Positions 1 to 11,973 of a stretch of 64,000 bases of DNA are shown one piece after another. The stretch is from assembly GCF_001653235.2 (NCBI RefSeq), contig NC_035790.1, positions 7,316,001 through 7,380,000 of the forward strand. Reading direction: 5' to 3'. Below the pieces are notes generated by a model. That model did no database searches, was not told the DNA's origin, and saw only the letters and a program-made list of their open reading frames with translations. The position numbers were made by a program, and so were the translations under genes. The DNA comes from Pochonia chlamydosporia 170. Lineage: Eukaryota > Ascomycota > Sordariomycetes > Hypocreales > Clavicipitaceae. How positions within the stretch are numbered: the first letter of the stretch is position 1; every line of letters starts with the position of its first letter.

Positions 1-679
1 GTCATTTCCCGTCTCGTCTCCTGACTTGGTGAGTTGGCTCGTCTTGCAACTCCTACCCTATACTAACCATCGACCCAAAGGAGAAACTGTACCCGCCAGT
101 AATTAGAAAGACTGCACTAGACTATAATAACAGGGATTTGAGGCTGGAGGCTGTTGGTTCGAAAAACTCTGGAGATGTAATTAAATTCCGCGAAGTTGCT
201 ACGTAGGTTCGACTAGTAAAATGATGAGCTGTGCAGTTGTACTACATTGTGCACCACCCAACTCAAATGTTAGTGCTGGCATGACCTCAAGCGGAAGGCG
301 GTAGGCAGAGCTTCACAACCTTGGTCAGCCCACTCCTGGGACGCCATTTTACACCGAGACTAGGTTGGTTTTCAATGTCCCTGCTGTCGCGCCTCGCCAA
401 TTACACTGCGGGAATAAGTGCAGAAGCAACAGGACCCAAGAACAGCCAGAATATCTCAGCTTGAAATTGATGTGACTAGCTACAAAAATCTCAGAATTAC
501 ATGGAGCACACTGTACCAAGGCTCATGATTGTAGTGGCCCCCTCTGTGGAGGTTGGTACTCAAGAACAACCTTGATAGTATCGAGAGAAACTTGGTGATG
601 CTATTCCACATGAGCGAACGCAGCAATGTGTAGCCGAAAACGAGCGACAAAAGTCGATACCTAAATGTCACACTCTGAT
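1..679. other. No gene recognised (left edge)
   Basis: Only short open frames without recognisable motifs occur here. I see no repeat, RNA gene or transposon end that I can support. Confidence 0.4.
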
Positions 680-1240
680 TTATTTTGGTGCAGGAGCTGA
701 TACTGAAGGTTTCATAAACTCCTTGAACATGTCTGCCAGTACGCTCACTGTTTTATTCAAGCTGCTTACCGTCTTAGTCAGATCGAGCACCTTCGACTCC
801 AAATCTTGAATTTGTTGATCTCTAATGTCACCGATCGATCCACTGGAATGTGCATTTGAACTACTGACCCCGGCTAAGTCGTCTGCTTGGGCGTCCTTCA
901 GAGCCCTGCGTCTTGCGGGGTCCTTTTCGACCTTGGACGGGTCGCTGTAGTGGCTTACCCATCCTGCCTTCCACGGCGTAGGTATGCCGTCTCGCTCACA
1001 GACCCTCTCAATTTTCGCCCTGGCACTCGCCGGTCCAAGGACCTTGTTCAGACTGGTCACAGTGAGCATATGAATTCCTTTCTTGTGAAACTCTACGCAA
1101 CAGTCTGTGGGAGGATCCTTCTTGTTTGCAGCCACATTTTTGAGTTGAATCTGTGAATTCGTGACCCAGAGTAGCTCCTTGAACGGCTGAGACATCGTCG
1201 CTAGGGACGGCGGCAAGTCGCCTGTCAAGTGGATGGCCAT
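680..1240 (-). CDS. Hypothetical protein with C-terminal coiled coil
   Basis: An open frame of 186 codons from an ATG at 1240; a second in-frame ATG at 1195 would give 171 residues and precedes the sequence MSQPFKELLW. The frame continues upstream without an ATG. The middle is basic and mixed. The last 50 residues (DQQIQDLESKVLDLTKTVSS and following) have heptad-like leucine/valine spacing, so a short coiled coil for self-association is likely. A Pro/Ala-rich tail ends the protein. I do not recognise the family and assign no function. It lies tail-away from the PNP gene that starts at 1577 on the other strand, so the two could share the 340-bp region between them. It may be a real small gene or a remnant of a larger one. 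Confidence 0.4.
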   Translation of the reverse strand: MAIHLTGDLPPSLATMSQPFKELLWVTNSQIQLKNVAANKKDPPTDCCVEFHKKGIHMLTVTSLNKVLGPASARAKIERVCERDGIPTPWKAGWVSHYSDPSKVEKDPARRRALKDAQADDLAGVSSSNAHSSGSIGDIRDQQIQDLESKVLDLTKTVSSLNKTVSVLADMFKEFMKPSVSAPAPK

Positions 1241-1576
1241 GCAGAATGTCCAGCATCGGCTGGCGAATACGGATGCAATTAGAACAAAATGGCGCACCAC
1301 CAATATGCACAACTACCCATGCCGCGGCCTACTTTATTAGCACTCACAGGACTCGCACCATCTATAGGTGGTACTCACCACCAGCTTGCTGCCTTTGTCC
1401 TTCAATGATAGCTGAACAGGCTGCGCTCTTCGACCGACGTGATAAACAATATGCCGTCGTCACGTCTCCTCCCTCCCCCTCTCCCTGGGTGACTCAACCT
1501 CAGCTTCCTCGTCGACGTAGACGAACCTATCGTTCCACCCGCCAGTCTGACGGCCTCGTGCACCTCCCTCCGCACC

Positions 1577-2737
1577 ATGGCATCCGAAAACGCTCTGGAC
1601 AACCCCGACTCCTACACAGTCGCCTGGATCGCTGCTCTTCCCATCGAGCGAGCCGCTGCAGAAGCGATGCTCGATGAGGAACATGCAGCTCCAACTGGTT
1701 TCACTAGACACCAGACTGACACGAACGTTTATACCTGGGGTCGCGTGGGAGAGCACAACATCGTCATTGCCTCTCTTGCCGCTGGAGACTATGGAACTAC
1801 ATCGGCTGCGACCACGGCCTCGAGCCTGCTTGCCTCTCTGCCATCCATCCGTGTTGGCCTTTTTGTCGGCATAGGCGGCGGCATCGCTCGACCGGACGAT
1901 GACCGCGATATCCGGCTTGGCGACATCGTCGTGAGCCAGCCCGATGGGACATCGGGCGGCGTCTGCCAGTACGACTTAATCAAAGCAAAGTCGGGTGACA
2001 AGCGTGAGCGCAAGGGCTTCCTCGGGCGGCCTCCGACGGTGCTCCTAAATGCAATTGTCAAAATCCAGGGCGTTCACGAGCGGAAAGACTCCAAGGTTCC
2101 CAGCTTCATCCAAGAGATGCTGGAGAAGCACCCGAAGATGGGCAAGAGATCGAAAAAAAATCCTGGCTATGCTCACCAGGGCCTCAACAATGACCGCCTA
2201 TTCAAAGCTTCATGCGACCACGTCCCCGGGCTGGACTGCCGTGGTTGTGATACGGCAGGCGAGGTTCAACGTGACCCTCGAGACGCTACTGAGCCCGAGA
2301 TCCACTACGGGATCATCGCATCAGGCAACACGCTTGTCAAAGACGCCGCTGCGCGCGATCGGATTGTTGCTGACGTCGGTGAGGATTGCATCTGCTTTGA
2401 GATGGAAGCGGCCGGCCTGATGAACCACTTTCCCTGCCTTGTGATCCGAGGGATCTGCGACTACGCCGATTCTCACAAGAACGATCGATGGCAAAGATAC
2501 GCCTCAGCTACTGCCGCTGCGTATGCCAAGGAGCTCCTGGCGTACGTGCCGGCCACTGGCTCTGGAGAAGGTTTCAAAGTCAAGTTGTTGTCATTGTTTC
2601 CCGTTTTGCTCACTGACTTCATGCAGCCGTTGATGTTCTCTGTTACACTGGCTGAAAACCTACGCCAAGAACCACGTGGCAGCCCACGCAGCAGCCGCCC
2701 AACCTCTGACCGTGACACCAAATATCCAGCCCCATAA
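1577..2737 (+). CDS. PNP/UDP nucleoside-phosphorylase domain protein (NLR-type)
   Basis: The protein reads MASENALDNPDSYTVAWIAA, the usual opening of the fungal PNP_UDP domain that forms the N-terminal module of many NLR-like receptors. Visible signatures are ALPIERAAAEAMLDE, VGIGGGIARPDDDRDIRLGD, HYGIIASGN, CFEMEAAGLMNHFPC and IRGICDYADSHKN. In this family the domain resembles nucleoside phosphorylases and is thought to act as sensor or effector. The gene is a clear paralogue of the N-terminal part of the receptor at 6761, but no NACHT or repeat domain follows. Unspliced, the frame ends at 2737. A good intron (2571-2626: GT start, CACTGAC branch, ATGCAG acceptor) would instead end the protein at 2655. 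Either way it is a PNP-only protein or the stump of a larger receptor. The domain itself shows no break. Confidence 0.8.
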   Translation: MASENALDNPDSYTVAWIAALPIERAAAEAMLDEEHAAPTGFTRHQTDTNVYTWGRVGEHNIVIASLAAGDYGTTSAATTASSLLASLPSIRVGLFVGIGGGIARPDDDRDIRLGDIVVSQPDGTSGGVCQYDLIKAKSGDKRERKGFLGRPPTVLLNAIVKIQGVHERKDSKVPSFIQEMLEKHPKMGKRSKKNPGYAHQGLNNDRLFKASCDHVPGLDCRGCDTAGEVQRDPRDATEPEIHYGIIASGNTLVKDAAARDRIVADVGEDCICFEMEAAGLMNHFPCLVIRGICDYADSHKNDRWQRYASATAAAYAKELLAYVPATGSGEGFKVKLLSLFPVLLTDFMQPLMFSVTLAENLRQEPRGSPRSSRPTSDRDTKYPAP

Positions 2738-4417
2738 CACCAGAAAAAACCAGATTCAGGTTTGGATTAAACCGCGCTAGGGACGGGACGACCCTAACAC
2801 CGGCCGGGAATCGGAATAGGCAATTGTGATTATGGAAATAACACCCTAGTGCTAAGGCAGGTCGTCTGTTGCACCTGATTGTCAGAGCTCAGCGCGGAAA
2901 GGTGTGAGGACCTGAAGCGGTGTTGGCCAAGGTTAATGGTCCCGTCTTGGACCTCGAGCTGACGGTGTCTGTTAATTGGACGGGCATCGGGGACTCAATC
3001 GAAACTTTGCGAATGCAACCACATCATTGTTGTGGCAAGAACGGCATTGTCCCATGCAGTTGATTGGGAGGACTTGTGTCATTATTGGTTGCCGGCAATG
3101 TGGACCCCAATCAGCCTGAATCACCTGGTGTAAGGCCAGCCCCCTCAACTCCCTCCCCCTCTGGGGCGCTCACGAATATGTATCAATCTTGCGCGCCATC
3201 ATGTTACGACACCGCCAATACTTTACAATTTTACCGCGGCGGCTTGCAGTGAGCAAGGGCCATCCGGCCACCCCTCCCATCGAGGCCCATTTGGGTCCAA
3301 TGTTACGCCGTGTCGTGCGTCATGATTTGCGTCGGGCTCAGTCTGCCTGTGACCATGGCAATTCAGGGCCTAGCTTGTCCAACAATGGGGAGCTCGTAGA
3401 GATGGGCTGTGCTGACTTGACCCCACCAACACCACCTCATTACAACTCGTTATTGTTGTCTGCTCTTCATCTATCGCCTGGAATTTAAGATCGAGCATCG
3501 TCCCTACGCGTCGCGACGTGACCATTACCGGTTGTAGCGCTCTTGCCTGGCTTGTACCACATAGAAGCTACCACGGGCCGTAAGTCAGGACCAGATTGAG
3601 GAGGAGCTCGACCTGGAGCCACCAGCCTACATACACTGGGAGCATTAAGTCGTGGAATGGTCCTGGCCGCCGCCGTGTCTGCTCCCGTACCAGCTCGTGC
3701 ATGGTCGGAGATTCGTGGATGCCCCAACAATTGCCATGGGATGACTTTGAAGGCATGCGTCGGGCTTCCTTTCCTCCTGCGCGGCGCTCATACCCGCTGA
3801 GAGTGACTTCCTAATCACTGAGGAGTAGTGGCCCGCAGCCAGCACGCAGTGGTCTTGGGCAGCATTACATGATCGAGAAATGCTAGTCAATATGCCCTAC
3901 GCAGCGAGTGCGTAGGCACGTGGAGTGCTTGCACATTGGTGCGTTCGAGCCAGTGAACCAACGCTCGTACGCCAAACTTCCTTGCGCTGTAATGCTCAAG
4001 TGACCTGAAAACCGACACAACAAGGCTTAAGCTACGTGACGCTTGAACCTATGGTCGTTCGCACCCGCAGGCGTACGGCCTCGTTCTCATAGGCTCTGGT
4101 TCTAGGGTTAAATTGCTTATCCTACACGCTCATAATAAAACACTATATATTGCATCATCCTATGGAGCCCTTTGACTATCAAGCGCTAAAAGCTGATATA
4201 TATAACTTTCTATTTGAATAAATGCACATACAGAAGCCACTGTCCAAAGGCACTGTTGACCGCAAGTGTGGTTGGGTCCGCGAAGCTCTTGTCACCTTAC
4301 AACAGAACCGTCCAGCCACCGGAGCTAAGGTCAAAGCGGTGCTACTTGAGCGGTCATCCAAACCGCCGACCATCAAATTCACATTCCCGGTGCCACGACG
4401 GCCTCTTTGTACCCTCA
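2738..4417. other. Intergenic, no supported gene
   Basis: Several 60-100-codon open frames occur on both strands (for example 3189-3488 +) but none has a recognisable motif, and they overlap one another. This could be decayed 3' sequence of a PNP-NACHT gene; I found no NACHT or WD40 remnants by eye. The sequence upstream of 4418 is AT-rich and could hold the promoter of the next gene. Confidence 0.35.
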
Positions 4418-5841
4418 ATGGCAACAGCAGCGGCAAAAGTTGCATCGCACACAGTGTCTAAACAACTACTTCAACGCCCGCCAGAACAGGTTGCTTCTGA
4501 GTCATCTAGAGGCATAACCATGGCAAGTTCGGAGGAGCCGGACGGCTCACCTAAGAACAATTCTTGGCCGAATGAGTTTATATCCAACCCTTCGTGGCGG
4601 CCTCTGCTCGTCCCGATACCCAACCCTTCGTGGCGGCCTCTGCTCGTCCCGATATCCAACCCTTCGTGGCGGCCTCTGCTCGTCCCGATATCCAACCCTT
4701 CGTGGCGGCCTCTGTTCGTCCCGATATCCAATCTTTCGTGGCGGCCGCTGCCCGTCCCGAACTTATCTTCCCCTCCTCATCAGCAGTTACTTCCAGCAAC
4801 GGATTGTGAATCGCGATTCTGGAAAACATCAAACCACCAACTATCGGGATTGCGAATCTCCCAGTCTGTCATTGTTGGCCGAGCAGTCATCTTGGCCCAA
4901 CCGATGTCCTCATTAGCCCCTCTACATAAGTCGGATGCGCAAAAGGAGGCATCTCGGTTTAGTTGGCTTCTCTATGGTACAGAGAAGGACATATATCAGA
5001 TTCATCGTGGATGCGGATTTTCGAGGAAGTTGCTGCACGTCCTAAGCCAGGTAACGTATTGCGCATTTAGCTTGCAACAAACCGCAGAGAGTCCTATCGC
5101 ATCCATGACTGCGGATTATTTATATGCTGAATTGCTCAGAATGAGGCAATGGAGCACTGAATCGAAGAGTTGGGAGACTGCAAAGTCTGGGAAACCAGTG
5201 ATTGAATGGGTCCGTAGTCAGTCGATTGACGGTCATATCGACATAAATGCATCCGTGATGGATGTCACTGCAGAAGCCTGGCGCCTCGCCGCGATCCTTT
5301 ACCTCCAATGTCGAGTGTTCCGGTAAGTAGCTCTAATTAGCACAGGTCGCAAATAGCGGTGAAACCACTAATGCCAAGCGACTAGACTGTCCCGAAACCA
5401 TCCTGAAGTGGTTTCCAAGCTAGATGATCTTGCAAGATGTGTCGCAATCATGCCAACATGCGGAACCCAATCTACTGTCCAGGCACCGCTGTTCCCTGTA
5501 TTTCTACTGGGGATGTTAGCAACTGTACCTGAACATAAGGTCGTCGCGAGCAACTGGTTCACTGAGGTTATGCAAACCCCAGTCAGGAGCGTAAGATTCG
5601 TTCTCTACGCACAGCGCATTCTGTGAATATTAGAGTCTCCCAAGCTGACAAAATAATGAAGAGCGTTCCACCTTTGCACAACGCGCTGCTACACATTTGG
5701 AGTTGGATTGACAGAGACATCCCGTTATTGTTACCACCTCATCTCGAGACAGAGCAACCCATTCATCTCCGGCAACCCTGGTGGGAGCAATTAGTCAAGC
5801 AGGTTCAGAACCAAGAACAGGAGGTGCTGTGCCTGACGTAA
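4418..5841 (+). CDS. Fungal-specific transcription-factor-domain protein (Fungal_trans_2 type)
   Basis: Three exons fit: 4418-5322, 5386-5590 and 5662-5841 (introns of 63 and 71 bp with GTAAGT/GTAAGA donors and CTAAT/CTGAC branch sites), giving 429 codons in a continuous frame. The second half matches the pattern of the fungal transcription factor domain 2: YLYAELLRMRQWS, LAAILYLQCRVFR followed across the intron by LSRNHPEVV, then PLFPVFLLGMLA and a C-terminal PPLHNALLHIWSWID segment. Proteins with this domain usually carry an N-terminal Zn2Cys6 finger. I see no CxxC...CxxC cluster here, so DNA binding is not shown. Residues about 55-114 are five copies of a 12-residue repeat (SNPSWRPLLVPI-like). 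The frame is open upstream of the chosen ATG but has no other ATG. Probably a regulator that lost, or never had, its zinc cluster, or an N-terminal exon is missed. Confidence 0.7.
4581..4760 (+). repeat. Five tandem copies of a 36-bp unit inside a coding exon
   Basis: Units start at 4581, 4617, 4653, 4689 and 4725. The first four differ by one or two bases; the fifth has several changes. Each encodes 12 residues (NPSWRPLLVPI plus a variable residue). The period is a multiple of three, so copy number can change without shifting the frame. The region is open in several frames on both strands. Confidence 0.95.
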
Positions 5842-6760
5842 TAACACATCCATCATCCAAACAACGGACGAATTTCCTAATCTGCAGGTATGACATCCAG
5901 GCGAAAATGCTATTATCAATCTTCTCAGAAACGTTACTAAACAAGTCAACTCCAGTCCACTTACATTAATGCCTAGAATGCAATAAGTCGACTTCGCAGG
6001 CAAACGGTAGTGGCCGACAAATCGGATCAGATGCACTGTTACTGTTGTGCTTTTCGAGACTTTCGAATCTATGAGTTTGATAATATGCCGGCCCACTCTT
6101 TATGCTAGTTCAACGGCGTATGTAGGGCCATCCTCAGTACTCAATAATATCATCAATATATGCGGAATCAGAGTGCGGTACCTTTTTGCTCCTAATACGC
6201 GCATTCACGTGTTGGAAACGATTTTTAGAACGCGTGTCTCGCCATTTGAGGCGAATCCAAAAAGTCAGAGATGGTTATATTTGTGATGTTGAGACAAATG
6301 ATTGTGGCAGTGGAAGCAGCTGCGCTGCCTGGTTGTTGCCCCTTCTGGATCACCATGCATATGTTTCGGCTGTTTTCCCTGGGCATATCTAACAAAGATT
6401 CTTGGCCTTGTCGAGCCGTCGAGAATAAAGCGATGGTGCAAGGTTTCCGCGAAGCTTAAACAAAACGGCAATTAAAAATAGAGCCAAAGTCACCACTGAA
6501 TATGTTGCAATCCTCTGTCTGCACATCTATGGAGCCCACCAGGTTGATTGGTGCCGTTGAGCCATTTGCCCGGAGCGAGGTCAAGAACGAAACGAAACGG
6601 GGTAGTCAAGCAGAAATCTCTACAAGCCCAGCGATGGGGTACCCCCGATCATGCAGCCTACCATTATCCCCGCACTGACCAGAACTCGACTCACCAAGGG
6701 TCTTGGAGCTAGCCAACCCTGGGCCCCCCAATTCTTCATCTTTTCGACTATTGTCCATCC
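5842..6760. other. Intergenic, no supported gene
   Basis: Only short frames without motifs. It must contain the promoter of the receptor gene starting at 6761, but I could not pick out a specific element. Confidence 0.4.
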
Positions 6761-9700
6761 ATGCCTTCGAACATGACCATGCTTAATGATTCGAACCTTT
6801 ACACAATAGGCTGGATAGCAGCTCTGCCTATTGAGCGCGCAGCAGCGATCGCTTTGCTCGACGAACGCCACGGAACTCCTGAAAGGTTTGAGCAACATCA
6901 ATCTGATACTAATTCCTATGCCTGGGGCCGAGTTGGCGTCCACAACGTCGTCATCGCCTCACTCCCTGCCGGTGTGTGCGGAACCACTTCCACAGCGACG
7001 ACCGCTGCCAACCTTCTTTCGTCTTTGCCACAAATCAGGATCGGTCTTTTGGTGGGAATTGGCGGTGGTGTCGCCCGACCAGACCAAGATTACGATATTC
7101 GGCTGGGCGATGTCGTCGTAAGTCAGCCCCAGGGAACCGAAGGCGGCGTCGTTCAGTACGACTTTTTCAAGGCGACGACGAATGAGTCTTGGGAACGCAA
7201 AGGATGTCTCAACATGCCACCTCCGATTCTCCTGAATGCGTTGGCGAGTCTGCAGGCCGAGCACGAAATCGCGCCTTCTAAAATACCCAATCTTCTGCAA
7301 CGGATGTGGGCAGCCCATCCGCATATGAAGAGGCCGAAAATCAACTCACCCGCCTATGTCCATCAGGGTATAGAGAACGACCGGCTTTTCATATCGACCT
7401 ACAATCATACTGGCGGCAGCACCTGTACGTCCTGCCACACGTCCAAAGAAGTCAAGCGCAAGCAGCGAGCTACAACTGATCCAGAGATTCATTACGGGAT
7501 CATTGCTTCTGGAAACAAAGTTATAAAGGATGCCGCCACTCGAGACCAAATTGCAGGTGTCGTGGGTGAGGATTGCATCTGTTTTGAAATGGAAGCCGCC
7601 GGACTCATGAACCATTTTCCTTGCCTTGTCATCAGGGGAATTTGCGACTACGCTGATTCACATAAGAATGGTCTCTGGCAGCGGTATGCTTCTGCAACCG
7701 CCGCTGCATTTGCGAAAGAGCTTCTTGGTTTCATCCCCACTCAGCACTTGAAAACTATGCAGGGGTCTATTGGCATATTCAAATCGAGTTGGTTTCCTTG
7801 ACAGGCCAACAAATAGTCAGACTACTAATGGATTTCAAGTTAGTAAAGATGTAGAGAGCATCGAATCGATCACAACTGATATAAAGAAAGGAGCACATAA
7901 CATACAGTGGGTCTACCGGCTGACCAGGAATATCGTAGCTTGTCGTCAAATTAGCTAACGTGTAATTGGCCAGTACTGTCGTCCTTGATATCGACCGGAA
8001 AGTGGTACTTGCGCGCCTCGAAGACGAAGTGGCCGCCGGAGCCGCGTTTGACTCTCCCGCTGAATTAAAAAACTCCACATGTCTGCCAAATACACGAGTT
8101 GAGCTCCTGCAACAAATATCAGCTTGGGCTGAGGAGCCTGGCACCGAGCCAGTCCTGTGGCTTAACGGTATGGCGGGGACCGGGAAGTCTACCGTAGCTC
8201 GGACTGTCGCACACATCTTCGCCGCCAAAAACCGCCTTGGCGCTAGTTTCTTCTTCAAAAGGGGTGAAACCGATCGAGGAAGCATATCCAAGTTCTTCTC
8301 ATCAATCGCGGCCGATCTGACGAGAAGAGTAACTGCCATTGCTAGTTACGTCAAAGATGCCATAGATAGCGATCCTGCTATCTTCAGGAAGACGATGCAA
8401 GAGCAGTTCGAAAAGCTTGTTTTACAACCCCTGTCCATGATTCAGTCACCTGTACGGGAGAAGGAATCAATTTTGATCATTATCGATGCTCTGGATGAGT
8501 GCGATCAGGAGGACGATATCAAACGCCTGCTCCATCTTGTAACCAGCGCTAAGTGCCTGCAAGCTGCGCGACTAAGGATATTCTTAACAAGCCGACCGGA
8601 ACTACCGATTCGACTTGGTTTTACGCAAATCGAGAGCAGATATCATAGCATAGTTCTCCATGAAGTATCCACATCCGTCGTCGAGCAGGACATATGCGTC
8701 TTCCTAGAGCACGAGCTTTCCATCATCCGTGGTGAATACAATGCTTCGGTTCCCGAGTATCGGCGACTGGCCACAAATTGGCCTGGGCAACCCAATATTC
8801 GCTCACTTGTGAAAATGGCTGTTCCGCTCTTCATTTTCGCCGCCACGGTTTGTCGCTTCGTCGCCGATCGCAAATGCGGAAATCCCGACCAGCAATTACA
8901 AGAGGTTCTCCAATTCAAACAAATACGCGAAGGGTCGCAGATGAATGCGACATATCTTCCTATTTTAAATAGACTGGTTGACGGAGTGTCTGGAAAGCGC
9001 CGAGATGAAGTCCTGCGCCAGTTTCGATATATCGTTGGTTCCATCGTTATCCTCGGGACGCCTTTGTCAACAGCTGTCCTAGCGCAAGTCCTCAACACTC
9101 AGAGGGATGTTATTGACGCCAGATTAGACCTCTTGCACTCAGTCCTGAGCATTCCATCGTCGGCAAATGCTCCCGTGAGACTGTTCCACCTCTCATTTCG
9201 CGACTTCCTCCTAGACCCTAATATGACGGCAAAGATTCCGTTTCGAATAGATGGCACACAAGCTCACCAGATGATGGCAGTCAACTGTCTGCGTTTGATG
9301 GAGTGTCTTCGCCAAGATATATGTGATGTTAGAGGCCCTGGTATACATCGATCGGCAATACATCCCACGAAAGTACGCGAATGCCTTCCTCCAGAAATTC
9401 AGTATGCCTGTCTATACTGGGTGTACCACGTACAAGGTGCGGGAAATCTCGTCGTAGACGTTGAGCTAGTCCACAGTTTCCTCAAGCGCCATTTCCTTCA
9501 CTGGGTTGAATCACTAAGTCTCATTGGAAGGGCCTGGGAAATTCCTCGACTTGTTAAGTCACTGCAGTCATTCTATAAGGTCAGTGTCATACCGTACGTT
9601 CTCACGAGTGCCGTTTACCGACTCGAAGCAAGTATCAAGATGACAAACAGCTCGCTGAGTTCCTTGACGATGCCGTGAGATTCGTCATTGCCAACCCTTC

Positions 9701-11735
9701 CGTCATCGACACAAACCCACTTCAGATATATTCTTCTCTCCTTATCTTCTCGCCGACAAGGAGCAAGGTTCGCACCACATTCAATGACAAGATCCCGCGG
9801 TGGATATCTCTACAGCCGAGGGTTCATCGCGATTGGGGCCAATGCTTGCAAACCTTTGAAGGCCATGGGACATGGGTTAGGTCGGTTTCCTTCTCGCAAG
9901 ACTCAGCATTTGTAGCGTCAGGGTCCGACGATAAGACGATACGGATCTGGCACACTGCGACTGGTGAGTGCAGGCAGATACTGAAGGGCCATGGCAAGTT
10001 GGTCAGTTCGGTAGCCTTCTCACATGACTCGGTGCTCGTCGCATCGGGTTCTCATGACGGGGCCATACGCATCTGGCGCACTGCCACAGGCGAATGTATG
10101 CAGACGCTTGAAGGCCACGAAAGCTGTGTCACGTCAGTAGCCTTCTCACACCACTCGGCTTTGTTGATTTCAGGTTCTTACGACAATACCACACGTATTT
10201 GGCGCACTGACACGGGTGAATGTATACAGACGCTAGGTGGCCACAATAATTGGGTTACGTCGGTAGCCTTCTCGCACGACTCGGCCCTGGTGGTTTCTGG
10301 TTCTCATGACAATACAATACGAATCTGGTGCCCTATCATAGGCAAATGTATTCAAACGCTGGAGGGCCACGATAGCTGGGTCACGTCGGTAACCTTTTCG
10401 CATGATTCAGCATTTATAGCGTCGGGTTCTCGTGACAACAAAATACGGATCTGGTGTGTAGGTACGGGCAGATGCGTGCAAACGCATGGGGGTCACGGTG
10501 ACTTCGTTGAGTCAGTAGCCTTCTCACACGACTCGGCGATCGTGGCTTCGGGCTCTAGCGATGGCACAATACGGATGTGGGATATTTCCACAGGCGAGTG
10601 TTTGCAGACACTTACGGGACATGGCGATTGGGTCGAGTCGGTAGCCTTCTCACATGACTCGACGCTAATAGCATCAGGATCTCGTGATAATACGATACGA
10701 TTTTGGCACACTACCATAGCCAAGAATGTACAAATATATGAAGGCCACAGCAGCTGCGTCGAGTCAGCGGTCTTCTCTCACGATTCGCAACTTGTAGCGT
10801 CGGGGTCTCGCGATACAATGGTACGGATCTGGCGCACCGCAACAGGTGAATGTGTCCAGACGCTGAAGGGCCATAACAATTGGATCAGGTCGATAGCCTT
10901 CTCACATGACTCGACACTTATAGCTTCTGGATCTCGCGACACGATGATAAGAATCTGGCACACCGCAACGGGTGAATGTACGCAGACGCTTGAGGGTCAT
11001 AGCAGTTGGGTCACGTCGGTAGCCTTCTCGCACGACTCAGCACTCATAGCGTCGGGTTCTCGTGATAACACCATACGAATCTGGCGTCTCGCAACGGGGA
11101 AGTGTGTTCAGACACTTGAAGAGCATGGCAGCTGGGTTGAGTCAGTCGTTTTCTGCAGCGACTCAGCACTCATAGCGTCAGGATCCCGTGATCATACGCT
11201 ACGGATCTGGCGTGTCACAACAGGCGAGTGTGTGCAGACACTTGAGGGACATGACGACTGGGTGGAGTCGGTTGCTTTCTCGCACGATTCAGCGCTTGTA
11301 TCATCGGGTTCAAGCGATAACACGATACGGATCTGGCGTGTTGCCACTGGCGATTGCGTGCAGATACTCTCTATTGGGCTCTCTACATCTCGTATATCAT
11401 TCGGATCGGGTGGCTCATATTTGCTGACTAACCATGGTGCTATCACCCCAACAAAAACTTCCGAGGCTTCTTCCACTGCAGAATCCGTGAAAGCTGCAAG
11501 GGCTCGTCATTCATTTTTCAGCATTACAAAGGACAGGTGCTGGGTCACATGGAACGAGAAGAGATTACTTTGGCTTCCAAGGGAATATCGTCCCTTACTA
11601 TCGTCAACAACTGGGATGCTGCCAGTGGAGATATCAGGATCCACTCTCGTGATTGGATGTAATTCTGGGAGCGTAATAATTATAGGATTTTCACATCAAG
11701 GGGTTTCCAAGGTTTCTACGAAACTCGAAGATTAA
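6761..11735 (+). CDS. NLR-like receptor: PNP - NACHT - 12 x WD40
   Basis: Exons 6761-7787, 7840-7906, 7974-9579 and 9633-11735 join into 1600 codons in phase; the introns are 52, 67 and 53 bp. Residues about 10-335 are a PNP_UDP domain (VGIGGGVARPDQDYDIRLGD, CFEMEAAGLMNHF). A short linker exon follows, then a NACHT NTPase with P-loop GMAGTGKST near 430 and Walker B LIIIDALDECD near 535. A linker matching the usual NACHT-WD junction (AVRFVIANPSVIDTNPLQIY) leads to 12 WD40 repeats of exactly 42 residues (about 977-1480) and a C-terminal tail. Family knowledge: such STAND proteins (HET-D/HET-E type and relatives) act in the cytosol as ligand-triggered oligomerising receptors in heterokaryon incompatibility and defence; the WD repeats recognise the ligand. 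No premature stop is present. The 9632 acceptor (AAG) is weaker than the others. The partner or ligand is unknown. Confidence 0.88.
9861..11372 (+). repeat. 12 tandem 126-bp WD40 repeats
   Basis: Each unit encodes 42 residues starting with GH (repeat 11 starts EH), with a near-constant core VAFSHDSALIASGSRDNTIR-like stretch and IW. Differences concentrate at a few positions after GH, after SGS and after RIW. Such high internal similarity is typical of HET-D/HET-E-type repeats that are homogenised and reshuffled by recombination. Confidence 0.95.
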
Positions 11736-11973
11736 ATGCCATATGTTTGAAGGGCCTCCGCAAAGAGGGTTCAAAGGGGGCAGTTCAGCGTGTGGATGGT
11801 ACATGACTTCAATAATTGGTCTGGAAGCTATCAGCACAAGCACACACGACGTGTATGCCAAAGCAGGTCTTTCACCAGACTGTCTTCCCAGAGACCGGCA
11901 AACGGCAGGTGGTTGTTTACTGCGATGTAGTAGTCGCTCTCATACTGGATCAAGGCTGTATAAGACAGAAGAA

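Noticed and set aside
4220..4420. Zn2Cys6 DNA-binding motif upstream of the transcription-factor-like domain
   Set aside because: Scattered Cys residues do not fit the CxxC spacing in any frame.
4471..4832. Open frames on the minus strand and in other frames over the 36-bp repeat
   Set aside because: They are open only because the repeat period is a multiple of three; the + frame continues into a recognisable spliced protein, the others do not.
10493..11476. Minus-strand and alternative-frame ORFs over the WD40 repeats
   Set aside because: Shadows of the repeated coding sequence.
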